34,476 bases of DNA, from positions 1-34,476 of the forward strand of contig NZ_JACRSZ010000024.1 in assembly GCF_014385005.1 (NCBI RefSeq). The letters are read 5' to 3'. A model generated the notes under the pieces. It saw only the letters and a list, made by a program, of their open reading frames with translations, was not told the DNA's origin and made no database searches. Made by a program: the position numbers and the translations under genes. Shown piece by piece: positions 8,818 through 16,132 of the stretch. This DNA is from Jingyaoa shaoxingensis. Its GTDB lineage: Bacteria > Bacillota > Clostridia > Lachnospirales > Lachnospiraceae. Position 1 is the first letter of the stretch; the number at the start of each line of letters is the position of its first letter.

Positions 8818-9552
8818 TTAATTTTCTTTCTGGTTAATCAGGTATTTTGCATATTCCTGAATCACCAGATAGGTTCCCACATCATAATGTACACCATCCG
8901 ATGTTCCATATCCATTTTGTTGAAGGTAGGAATACACATCCAGATACGCTTTCGGGAATGCCTGCTGCAATACACTGTTAAAAGACGCAACCATATCGCT
9001 GTTAATAAAATAGCCGCAGGATGATGCCATTCCATCATTTACCGGATTCACAGACATGCACCAGAATCTGGTATTCGGATAGCTTTCCATTAGATACTGA
9101 TACTCTGCAATGTAACTGCCAATATTTGCCACATCGTTAATGCCAAAACAGAAAATCACATCTGCATCCGGCCAGACATTCATCTGATCCAGCATCTGAT
9201 ATACTCCTTCGGACACAAACCAGTCATATCCGATGCTCTCTTTTCCCACATAACAGTAGCCGCCTGCCATCGACATACCTACCACTCTGGAATCCCCCAC
9301 AAAAATCATCTGGGTTACTTCACGATGCTGTTCCTCTTCTGCTTCTTTCCAGTCTTCGTGGATCTCATCTATGGTATGTCGGAAAATATTCAGTCCAAGA
9401 TATGGATTATTCTGTCTCTCTACAATATCCAGAAATCGTTCAATATCAAACGGTATCTGTTCCTTTTCCTCCTGTGCATGTGCATTAATTGGCAGGATCA
9501 GGAAATAGATCAGCATATAGCAAATTCCTGTCTGCAGCATTCTTTTTTTCAT
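8818..9552 (-). CDS. Secreted SGNH/GDSL-type hydrolase
   Basis: Predicted 244-residue exported esterase/hydrolase. An N-terminal signal peptide (MKKRMLQTG then a hydrophobic stretch ending INAHA) is followed by an acidic linker and the SGNH core: nucleophile block FVGDSRVVGM, the Asn block CFGINDVA, and the C-terminal DGVHYD holding the Asp-x-x-His pair. All four SGNH blocks can be recognised. Such enzymes often act on O-acetyl groups of cell-wall polysaccharide, but the substrate cannot be read from sequence. The ATG at 9552 follows AAAGGAGA; the longer in-frame extension reads back into the upstream gene. It begins 10 bp after the SH3b gene, so the two are one operon. Confidence 0.87.
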   Translation of the reverse strand: MKKRMLQTGICYMLIYFLILPINAHAQEEKEQIPFDIERFLDIVERQNNPYLGLNIFRHTIDEIHEDWKEAEEEQHREVTQMIFVGDSRVVGMSMAGGYCYVGKESIGYDWFVSEGVYQMLDQMNVWPDADVIFCFGINDVANIGSYIAEYQYLMESYPNTRFWCMSVNPVNDGMASSCGYFINSDMVASFNSVLQQAFPKAYLDVYSYLQQNGYGTSDGVHYDVGTYLVIQEYAKYLINQKEN

Positions 9553-9562
9553 GCAATCTCCT

Positions 9563-11209
9563 TTACATAGCATCCAATGCCTGAAGGATATTGGCTCCAG
9601 ATGCAGAATCATGATAATATACCACAGATACATACAATCCATTATAAATGCCATTCGGACAATTGATCTCTCCATCTTCTTTTGCCAGATTCAGAATTTT
9701 CCCATTGTTACAGGAAACGGTAATTGTACTCATTCCACTGGACATAATTGTACCATATACCTGTTTTACTGAACTGGTATCTGCCGGATTGGAAGAACTT
9801 CCACTGTTCTGATCATCTTCTTCAAAGGAAACATCACTATAGTCCAATGGATCTGTCCAGGAAAGCAGATCCCCGTATACATAGCCGGTATATCCTTTAT
9901 AACTGATTCGAATCCAGTTATTTGGTGTATATCCAGTGACCGTGACATCATCCCCGTATCCCAGTGTACCAAGTACATCTGCGTCCGTAGAATAATAAGA
10001 GCGAACATTTGCCTGTACATTGGTCACATACATGGTGCCACCCATAGCTGTTACCGGTGCATTCCAGCTCAAATAATCACTGGATACATAGCCAGTGTGT
10101 CCGTTGTAGGTAATACGGATCCAGTTATTGTTCGTATATCCACTGACACTGACCGTATTTCCGGTACTTAATGATCCCAGGATTGCCCCGTCTGTACCTG
10201 CTGTATTTCTTACATACACTTCTGTCGTTGCATACATGGTACCAGACATACTTTTTACAATCACAGGCTTTTTCTCACTGACAAAATCCGCTGATACGTA
10301 TGCTGTAGTTCCCTGGTAATCAATCTGGATCCATCCGTCGCTTGTATATCCTGTCTGTGTGATTGTGCCACCTGCCGCAATACCACCAAGCACTGCCGCT
10401 GATACATTATTCTGTGCACGCACATTCAAATCTGCCGTTGCATAAACGGTGGCATTTTTTTCTGTAATCTGAACCACAGGCTTATTTGCCTTAGATTCTT
10501 TATAAGAAGACAGATCTGGAAGTGCCACAATAACTGCCTTTCCAGGATCGGCAAAGGTACTGACAGAATTCGTTGTGCAGGTCTGCGGTTCTTCCCCGGA
10601 GCGTACCGTATAAACTGTCTGAATACGCCGCTTGGTAATTTGCCCCTGGCTGTCTGTATTTATATATCCCTGAAGTGTCATCAGGCTGGTCTGATGCTCA
10701 TCTTGCACACCTTCCAGAATATTATCTGTAAATTCTCCCAGTGATTTTTCTGTTGCTGTAAACAGATAACTGTCGTTGTTATAATCCAGAGAATCCAGAT
10801 ATTCAGAATTCAGATTCAGGTACACATACTGATTCATAATCTGAAGCATCTCTTCCGGCTTCATTGCATATTTGATGTTCTTGCCAGAATCATTATCATA
10901 AAAATATCCATCTGTATAATACTGTTCCTTCGTTCCGTCGTCTGTTTCGATGGAGATCGCCGCTTTCAGGTTCTTCAGATCCTGTAGTCCACTCACCTGC
11001 AAATGAATGGTTTTACCTGCATTTTCCTTAATATCCGGCACAATAGTTGTCTCATTAACTGTAACATCCAGACTATCCTGATTATCCTGCAGATCCACTG
11101 CTGAATCATAGGAACGGGTCACTTCTGAATCCGGCACTGCTGCCGCTGCGGTACTGCCAAGTACTACTGATACCAGTAATGCCTGTAATATCATATTTCG
11201 TTTCTTCAT
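9563..11209 (-). CDS. Secreted protein with three SH3b repeats
   Basis: Predicted 548-residue exported protein. A signal peptide (MKKRNMILQALLVSVVLGS, cleavage near AAAAVP) leads to a roughly 220-residue N-terminal region without a recognised domain. Then come three tandem bacterial SH3 (SH3b) repeats of about 65 residues. Each has an N-VR pattern, a Gly-rich VLGG/LGS turn, a NWIRI/WIQI strand and an AYV/GYV ending. The last about 70 residues form an acidic spacer and a small beta-rich tail. SH3b repeats usually bind cell-wall peptides. ATG at 11209 follows GGGGGAAGG. It is co-transcribed with the SGNH hydrolase 10 bp downstream, suggesting a wall-associated pair. No catalytic domain is seen. 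Confidence 0.85.
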   Translation of the reverse strand: MKKRNMILQALLVSVVLGSTAAAAVPDSEVTRSYDSAVDLQDNQDSLDVTVNETTIVPDIKENAGKTIHLQVSGLQDLKNLKAAISIETDDGTKEQYYTDGYFYDNDSGKNIKYAMKPEEMLQIMNQYVYLNLNSEYLDSLDYNNDSYLFTATEKSLGEFTDNILEGVQDEHQTSLMTLQGYINTDSQGQITKRRIQTVYTVRSGEEPQTCTTNSVSTFADPGKAVIVALPDLSSYKESKANKPVVQITEKNATVYATADLNVRAQNNVSAAVLGGIAAGGTITQTGYTSDGWIQIDYQGTTAYVSADFVSEKKPVIVKSMSGTMYATTEVYVRNTAGTDGAILGSLSTGNTVSVSGYTNNNWIRITYNGHTGYVSSDYLSWNAPVTAMGGTMYVTNVQANVRSYYSTDADVLGTLGYGDDVTVTGYTPNNWIRISYKGYTGYVYGDLLSWTDPLDYSDVSFEEDDQNSGSSSNPADTSSVKQVYGTIMSSGMSTITVSCNNGKILNLAKEDGEINCPNGIYNGLYVSVVYYHDSASGANILQALDAM

Positions 11210-11228
11210 AAACCTTCCCCCTTTATCA

Positions 11229-11297
11229 GACATCTAATGTCTTAATATATTTTTTATTTTACAATCCCAATGTTTTCCTTCTTGTACAAACAGTATA
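11229..11297 (-). promoter_or_regulatory. Promoter region of the SH3b/SGNH operon
   Basis: On the minus strand an extended -10 (TGATATACT, core 11292-11297) has only a weak -35 (TGGAAA) 17 bp upstream. Downstream, in the leader, is a palindrome with arms AGACAT/ATGTCT (11229-11243) that could be an operator. The leader is about 75 nt. Nothing else is seen in 11298-11356. Confidence 0.45.
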
Positions 11298-11356
11298 TCA
11301 TCTTGTCTGCTATTTTTCCATAAAGTTTTGTCTGTTATATTCCTTATTTTAAATGC

Positions 11357-11390
11357 AAAAAAACCGCTAAAACACTGGATTTTAGCAGTT
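11357..11390 (-). terminator. Terminator of ssrA
   Basis: Minus-strand hairpin with arms AACTGCTAAAA and TTTTAGCGGTT (one G-U pair) around an ATCCAGTG-like loop, followed by a run of T. It starts about 10 nt past the tmRNA 3' end. Confidence 0.88.
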
Positions 11391-11399
11391 TTTCATAAG

Positions 11400-11742
11400 T
11401 GGAGCTGAGGGGAATCGAACCCCTGTCCGAAAGCCTATTCATCGTGGTATCTCCCATCACAGTCACTGTTTTGACATTCCCTCCATGGCACGCCCAGAGA
11501 CAGGCTGGTCACTTCAGTAGCTTCATAAATTCTTTTATCTGTTCAAAGCTTTACAGACAAAGTGCCCCGCAAGTTTGATGCCGGGATCCTAAGCAGCGGG
11601 TTGCTCAGGGCCGACAGCAGCCATTAGGCTGCGTACGCTAAATTTTCGTCTGCGTTTATATTTAATTCCGGTTTACTGTGTGGTCCCGGCCCACAGATGG
11701 CTGCCTCGATTGCAAAACCCCCGTCGAAACCAGTACAACCCC
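11400..11742 (-). ncRNA. ssrA: Transfer-messenger RNA (tmRNA)
   Basis: tmRNA rescues stalled ribosomes and tags the nascent chain for degradation. The 5' end GGGGTTGTACTGGTTTCGAC and the 3' end GGTTCGATTCCCCTCAGCTCCA form the alanine-tRNA-like domain; GGGGTTG pairs with CAGCTCC. The resume codon GCA opens a reading frame encoding ADENLAYAA then TAA, so the tag ends in the expected small hydrophobic residues. After the discriminator A the gene reads CTT rather than CCA, so CCA is probably added by the nucleotidyltransferase. It lies next to smpB and rnr, whose products bind tmRNA and degrade tmRNA-bound messages. Confidence 0.96.
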
Positions 11743-11780
11743 TTAAAGTTGTTCAGGTGTTTGCAGATGTTAGCTTATTT

Positions 11781-11809
11781 ATTTTAACTCATGGTGTTAT
11801 CTGCGTCAA
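11781..11809 (-). promoter_or_regulatory. Promoter of ssrA
   Basis: Minus-strand TTGACG (11804-11809), exactly 17 bp, then TAAAAT (11781-11786). The predicted start is about 30 nt before the mature tmRNA 5' end, leaving a short leader for processing. Confidence 0.75.
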
Positions 11810-11937
11810 GAAAATTTTACTCATACTTTTCAGCATGGTTCTTCTTTTTTCGATATCAAAATGAATCAAAAATTTGTTTTTTTGATAAATTCCGGCAGTT
11901 TCTGCATAATCGTCAAGTTTTTAAGCATAATCCTCAA

Positions 11938-12041
11938 TTTACTTTTCTGAAATATGCGGTATAATAATTACATCACACGGAAGTGTGATAATCTAAGTTC
12001 CTGTGGTAACTACTTCCTTTTCTCGGTAGTTACCACATTTT
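11938..12041 (+). ncRNA. Candidate plus-strand small RNA or smpB 3' hairpins
   Basis: The 303-bp gap between ssrA and smpB holds, on the plus strand, TTTACT-16-TATAAT (11938-11965). A 7-bp hairpin ATCACAC-GGAA-GTGTGAT (11972-11989) starts at the predicted first base. A perfect 10-bp hairpin GTGGTAACTA / TAGTTACCAC (12003-12036) then ends in ATTTTAAT. This reads as an about 70-nt RNA with promoter and terminator. On the minus strand neither hairpin has a T-run, so they are poor terminators for smpB, though they may protect its 3' end. The rest of 11810-11937 shows nothing clear. Confidence 0.4.
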
Positions 12042-12045
12042 AATG

Positions 12046-12513
12046 TTAATAAAGATTCTTTACTTTAAACTCTTTTTCCGCTTCTCGTCTCTGATCTTTC
12101 TTCGCAATATCCTGTCTCTTGTCATAGAGCTTCTTACCACGTGCCAGACCAATCTCTACTTTTACCAAGCTTCCTTTAAAATAGACCTTTAACGGAACCA
12201 GTGTCATACCTTTTTCCTTGATCTTACCCATCAGTTTATTAATCTCATATCTGTGCATAAGCAGTTTTCGCGGCCGCAAAGGATCTTTGTTAAAAATATT
12301 TCCCTTTTCATAAGGACTGATGTGCATACCGTATATGATCACTTCCCCATTCTCTATCCGCACAAAAGCTTCTTTGATACTGCATTTTCCCATGCGAAGA
12401 GACTTTACCTCGGTACCTGCCAGGGAAATCCCTGTCTCATAAGTATCATCTACAAAAAAATCATGGTATGCTTTTTTATTATTTGCAATGAGTTTGACTG
12501 TCTGTGCTCCCAT
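12046..12513 (-). CDS. smpB: SsrA-binding protein SmpB
   Basis: Predicted 155-residue partner of tmRNA, required for its charging and delivery to stalled ribosomes. It shows the SmpB core: [30 protein letters not shown], the [23 protein letters not shown] segment, the [14 protein letters not shown] block, and the basic C-terminal tail ([26 protein letters not shown]) that enters the decoding centre. Length is normal. It starts 3 bp after the rnr stop with its ribosome site inside the end of rnr. Adjacent to ssrA, as in most Clostridia. Confidence 0.98.
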   Translation of the reverse strand: MGAQTVKLIANNKKAYHDFFVDDTYETGISLAGTEVKSLRMGKCSIKEAFVRIENGEVIIYGMHISPYEKGNIFNKDPLRPRKLLMHRYEINKLMGKIKEKGMTLVPLKVYFKGSLVKVEIGLARGKKLYDKRQDIAKKDQRREAEKEFKVKNLY

Positions 12514-12516
12514 ATC

Positions 12517-14643
12517 CTACTCTCCTATACAAAAATCTATGGTACGCATTTCTTTATCTGCATCCAGTACACGTACCCTCACACGCTGTCCCATTCGGTA
12601 TACTTTTCCGGTATCCACTCCATACATCTCATAAGTCTCTTCGTTGTAATAATACCGGTCATCATAGAGATTGCTGACATGCACCATACCTTCTACCGTA
12701 TTCGGTAATTCCACATAGAACCCATAGCTGTTCATACCGGAAATCACACCTTCAAAGGTCTCTCCGATATGCCGTTCCATGTATTCTACCTTCTTCATTT
12801 TATCTACTTCCCGCTCTGCATCATCTGCACGGCGTTCTGTCTTACTGGTCTGCTCTGCCACGCCTGGAAGAATCTCTTCATAATGTGCAATTCGTTCTCC
12901 ATTCAGACGTCCGCGTAAGTTTTCCTTAATGATACGGTGAATCTGAAGATCCGGATAGCGACGGATCGGGGACGTAAAGTGGCAGTAATATTTTGCTGCC
13001 AGTCCAAAATGCCCTGTACAGTCCACGGTATAACGTGCCTGCTTCATAGAACGTAAAGTCAATCGGCTAATCAGGGATTCTTCCGGCGAATCTTCTATCC
13101 TGGCCAGAAGTTTTTGCAGTTCCTTCGGATGTACTTCTTCCCGGATTCCCTTCATACCATAACCGAAATTGGCAATAAATGCCGCCAGCTGCTGGATCCG
13201 TTCCGGATCCGGTGACTCATGTGTACGATACAAGAACGGCAGTTCCTGCCAGTAATAATCCTGTGCTACTGTCTCATTGGCAAGCAGCATGAAATCTTCA
13301 ATAATCTTCGTTGCAACATTCCGGTCATAAGGCTTAATCTCTACCGGCTCTCCTTTTTCATTTAACAGAATCTTGCTCTCTGCAAAATTAAAATCGATAG
13401 AACCTCTCTTCTTACGGTTGGCACGAAGTATCGCTGCCAGTTTCTCCATTTCCCGGAACATCGGCACCAGTTCTTCATACTTCTTCATCTCTGCCTCGTC
13501 CTGTTCTTCCAGGATCTTTGCCACACTGGTGTATGTCATTCTGCGGTTGACACAGATCACGCTTTCCACAATTCGGTGCGATACCACCTCTCCACGTACA
13601 TCTACATCCATAAGACAGCTCAGTGCCAGACGATCTACCCCCTGATTCAGAGAGCACATGCCGTTAGATAAAGTATGTGGCAGCATCGGGATCACACGGT
13701 CTACCAGATAGACACTGGTTCCTCTTTTCAATGCTTCACGATCCAGTGCACTGTTTTCCTGTACATAATTGGTTACATCAGCAATATGGACTCCAAGATG
13801 CCAGAACTTCTGCTGCTCATCCCAGGTAACAGATACTCCGTCATCCAGGTCCTTGGCATCCTCCCCGTCGATGGTCACAATTGTAAGATCTCGCAGATCT
13901 TCCCGTCCCTGGCGGTCCGCCCCGCTTACTTCTTTCGCTACTCTCTCAGCCTGATTCAGCACACGCTCCGGGAATTCCATCGGAAGCTCATGTCCATACA
14001 CTACAGACAAAATATCCGTTCCGGGATCATTGATATGGCCAATGATCTTGATTACTTTTCCTTCCGGCTTTTTCGTATTGCTGCCATAGCTGGTCAACTC
14101 TACCAGCACTTTATGTCCGTTCACTGCACCTTTTGAGCGCTCAATTGGAATAAAGATATCCCTGGAGAACTTCTGGTTGTCCGGACGTACAAAGCCAAAA
14201 TTCTTACTCTTCTCAAAGGTACCTACAATCTCCTTCAGTTCATGAGATATAATACGAGTCACGATACCTTCCTGTCTTTTTCCGTTTTTTCCCGGAAGGA
14301 TCTCTACTTCTACTGTATCATGATGAATGGCTCCATTCACATGCTCTTCCGGAATGAAGATATCTTCTTCCCGTCCTTCAATCTCTACGAATCCAAATCC
14401 TCTGGCATTACCGATAAAAAGTCCGGTAGAGATCGCCCTCTCCGCTTTCTTGTACTTGCCACGTTTGGTTAATTCAATTTTTCCATCTCTCTGCAGATCC
14501 TCCAGAATAGCTTCCAGTTCCGGTCGGTCTTCTTTTACCACTTGCATGACAATGGCAATCTCCTTGATCTTCATCGGCACATAATGTGGATCACACATCA
14601 GAGAATATACAATTTCTTTTCTTTTTTCAAATTTATTATCCAT
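12517..14643 (-). CDS. rnr: Ribonuclease R
   Basis: Predicted 708-residue 3'-5' exoribonuclease that degrades structured RNA and tmRNA-tagged messages. Layout: N-terminal winged-helix region, two cold-shock-like domains (about 70-230), the RNB catalytic domain with the metal site DGEDAKDLDDGVSV (about 255-268) and HYCHFTSPIRRYPDL near 580, then a C-terminal S1 domain (EGVISGMNSYGFYVEL). The family's Lys-rich tail is absent and the protein ends soon after S1. ATG at 14643 follows AAGGAG; the longer in-frame reading would run through the secG terminator. It forms an operon with smpB. Confidence 0.97.
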   Translation of the reverse strand: MDNKFEKRKEIVYSLMCDPHYVPMKIKEIAIVMQVVKEDRPELEAILEDLQRDGKIELTKRGKYKKAERAISTGLFIGNARGFGFVEIEGREEDIFIPEEHVNGAIHHDTVEVEILPGKNGKRQEGIVTRIISHELKEIVGTFEKSKNFGFVRPDNQKFSRDIFIPIERSKGAVNGHKVLVELTSYGSNTKKPEGKVIKIIGHINDPGTDILSVVYGHELPMEFPERVLNQAERVAKEVSGADRQGREDLRDLTIVTIDGEDAKDLDDGVSVTWDEQQKFWHLGVHIADVTNYVQENSALDREALKRGTSVYLVDRVIPMLPHTLSNGMCSLNQGVDRLALSCLMDVDVRGEVVSHRIVESVICVNRRMTYTSVAKILEEQDEAEMKKYEELVPMFREMEKLAAILRANRKKRGSIDFNFAESKILLNEKGEPVEIKPYDRNVATKIIEDFMLLANETVAQDYYWQELPFLYRTHESPDPERIQQLAAFIANFGYGMKGIREEVHPKELQKLLARIEDSPEESLISRLTLRSMKQARYTVDCTGHFGLAAKYYCHFTSPIRRYPDLQIHRIIKENLRGRLNGERIAHYEEILPGVAEQTSKTERRADDAEREVDKMKKVEYMERHIGETFEGVISGMNSYGFYVELPNTVEGMVHVSNLYDDRYYYNEETYEMYGVDTGKVYRMGQRVRVRVLDADKEMRTIDFCIGE

Positions 14644-14659
14644 ATATCTCCTTATAAGG

Positions 14660-14689
14660 AAAAAACACTCTTGTGTCCTACAAGAGTGT
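14660..14689 (-). terminator. Terminator between secG and rnr
   Basis: Perfect hairpin with arms ACACTCTTGT and ACAAGAGTGT (14665-14689), followed on the minus strand by six T. It lies 8 bp past the secG stop and ends the gpmI-to-secG transcript or attenuates it into rnr-smpB. Confidence 0.85.
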
Positions 14690-14696
14690 CTTACCA

Positions 14697-14933
14697 TTAA
14701 AAGTTCAAATTCAAAACAATCGCTAAAACAATAAATCCTACTGCCAATGCCTTTGTGATCTTCACCAGTGCACCTTCCATAGAACGACCTTTATTCTTGC
14801 CCCAATATGTCTCGGATAAACCACCGATCGTTCCCAATCCTGCAGATTTACCTTCCTGCATCAATACAATCACTGATAAAGCGATACAGTCAATAATAAA
14901 AATTATGGTAAGAATGATTCTAAGAATTCCCAC
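14697..14933 (-). CDS. secG: Preprotein translocase subunit SecG
   Basis: Predicted 78-residue membrane subunit of the SecYEG export channel. It has two membrane helices (about 1-22 and 55-76) around a Gly-rich cytoplasmic loop with the family motif VLMQEGKSAGLGTIGG and LSETYWGKNKGRSMEG. The start is a GTG at 14933, 6-12 nt after GGAGGTGG; this gives the normal length of about 78, whereas a longer in-frame start would add 19 non-conserved residues. It sits after the enolase-like gene and before rnr, the usual clostridial context. Confidence 0.95.
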   Translation of the reverse strand: MGILRIILTIIFIIDCIALSVIVLMQEGKSAGLGTIGGLSETYWGKNKGRSMEGALVKITKALAVGFIVLAIVLNLNF

Positions 14934-14998
14934 TTCTCCACCTCCTATGTCAAACAAAATTAGTGTATCATAGCTGTCCTGTTTTTTCAACTTCTTTT

Positions 14999-15757
14999 TT
15001 ATAAATGTTCCTGAATTCTCATAATTCTGGTGTATTTTACCGTATTTTCTCCCCGTACAGGCGGACGCAGTTCTACAAAGTCCACACCGGCCGCAACTGC
15101 CAGATCTACCAGAAAGGCATCAGTCGTATGGTCGGTATCTCTTAAACCGATCTGTCCTTTTCCGTCTTTTTTCCAGCTTCGTATTTCATTCAGGCATCTT
15201 GTCACTGTGACAAACTGACTGGATTCAATGATTTTTTCTGTGTCCTGTTCCCGCATCCCACAGATGACACTGGTCTGACTATACTGTACCCTCCATTTTT
15301 GTATCAATATCTGGCAGCGTGGTTCTGGTTCTTTCTCCTGTGGCAGACAAATCCGAACCGCCGGACACCCCTGCACCTGTATACCGCCCAGATATTGATA
15401 AAGAGGAATTCCCAGACTCCCAGACGCTGTTCTTGCCACAGCACAGGATACCGCTCTTGCTGCACCTGTTCTGACTCTGCCCGCTTCCATTCCGCCTGCC
15501 ATCCTTTCCAAAAGCTGATCCAGATGATTCTGCGCCAGGAGATTCTCTCCGATCAACATATCTGCAATTGTTGTATTCACTAACAGAATGATCTCTTCAG
15601 TCATTTCCTCCATATGTGCTTCAGACACTTCCAGTGATACAGAAACACTGCCAACTTCGCCATCTTCACTTAAGACTTCTACCTCTATGGCAGGCATTCC
15701 TCTGCCATCCAGTATCCTTCTCCCCAGTACATCTGTAATCTGTCTATACTTAAACAT
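14999..15757 (-). CDS. Degenerate enolase-like protein lacking the catalytic core
   Basis: Predicted 252-residue relative of enolase, which is normally about 430 residues. The N-terminus ITDVLGRRILDGRGMPAIEV mirrors the enolase opening ITDV..REILDSRGNPTVEV. A middle stretch, GAARAVSCAVARTASGSLG then IPLYQYLGG, mirrors the SLAVARAAA..LGLPLYRYLGG segment. The C-terminus DAFLVDLAVAAGVDFVELRP and KYTRIMRIQEHL mirrors the IADLAVA..GQIKTG..KYNQLLRIEEEL end. About 190 residues of the barrel are gone, replaced by about 75 unrelated-looking residues. With them go the metal ligands, the acid Glu and the base Lys, so enolase activity is not expected. It sits exactly at the eno position, between gpmI and secG. 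The ATG at 15757 lies 11 nt after AAAGGAGG, which is buried in a hairpin. It is uninterrupted, which argues against simple decay. Confidence 0.8.
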   Translation of the reverse strand: MFKYRQITDVLGRRILDGRGMPAIEVEVLSEDGEVGSVSVSLEVSEAHMEEMTEEIILLVNTTIADMLIGENLLAQNHLDQLLERMAGGMEAGRVRTGAARAVSCAVARTASGSLGIPLYQYLGGIQVQGCPAVRICLPQEKEPEPRCQILIQKWRVQYSQTSVICGMREQDTEKIIESSQFVTVTRCLNEIRSWKKDGKGQIGLRDTDHTTDAFLVDLAVAAGVDFVELRPPVRGENTVKYTRIMRIQEHL

Positions 15758-15761
15758 AAAG

Positions 15762-15788
15762 CACAATACCTCCTTTGGAAGTATTGTG
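15762..15788 (-). promoter_or_regulatory. Hairpin sequestering the ribosome site of the enolase-like gene
   Basis: On the minus strand CACAATACTTCC, loop AAA, then GGAGGTATTGTG forms a 12-bp stem with one G-U pair. The right arm contains the GGAGG of the enolase-like gene, 11 nt before its ATG. No T-run follows, so it is not an ordinary terminator. It should hold translation down unless melted, for example by ribosomes finishing the upstream 108-residue gene (stop at 15806). Confidence 0.65.
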
Positions 15789-15805
15789 CCCTGTTTCCAC
15801 ACAGC

Positions 15806-16132
15806 TTATCCCTGATATCCCATATCAAAAAGTAAACGTGTATTTTCATCCAGCTTATCTTTTACTCTGCAGGAAAGAAGCATATCTCTCAGCTTCTCTC
15901 CATATTCAAAGGTGCTCCACACATCCGAAGCTTTTACGAGCTCCTTTACTTTATCACGAAACTCTAAAAAGTCTTCCATAGGTCTGAGTTCTCGAAAAAC
16001 AGTATCGTCCGTTCCCATTTTTCGAAGTCCCAGTCCCGCTGCATAACTGTATTCCAACGCAGAGATCAATGGGGCATCCCATCTGGATTTCATCTTTAAA
16101 AGTACCGCATCTCTTGATAATTCTATGTTCAT
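15806..16132 (-). CDS. Hypothetical protein coupled to gpmI
   Basis: Predicted 108-residue soluble protein that I do not recognise. It is largely helical and charged, with VLLKMKSRWDAPLISALEYSYAAGLGL near the start, FLEFRDKVKELVKASD in the middle and ending LLFDMGYQG. No membrane segment, signal peptide or cysteine cluster. Its ATG overlaps the gpmI stop (TAATG), so it is translationally coupled to the phosphoglycerate mutase. It is followed 48 bp later by the enolase-like gene. Position suggests a link to glycolysis or to the pseudo-enolase, but no function can be given. Confidence 0.75.
   Translation of the reverse strand: MNIELSRDAVLLKMKSRWDAPLISALEYSYAAGLGLRKMGTDDTVFRELRPMEDFLEFRDKVKELVKASDVWSTFEYGEKLRDMLLSCRVKDKLDENTRLLFDMGYQG

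Noticed and set aside
8220..8837. Plus-strand open frame of 205 codons opposite a response regulator
   Set aside because: Antisense shadow of the regulator; Ser/Ile-rich product with no domain.
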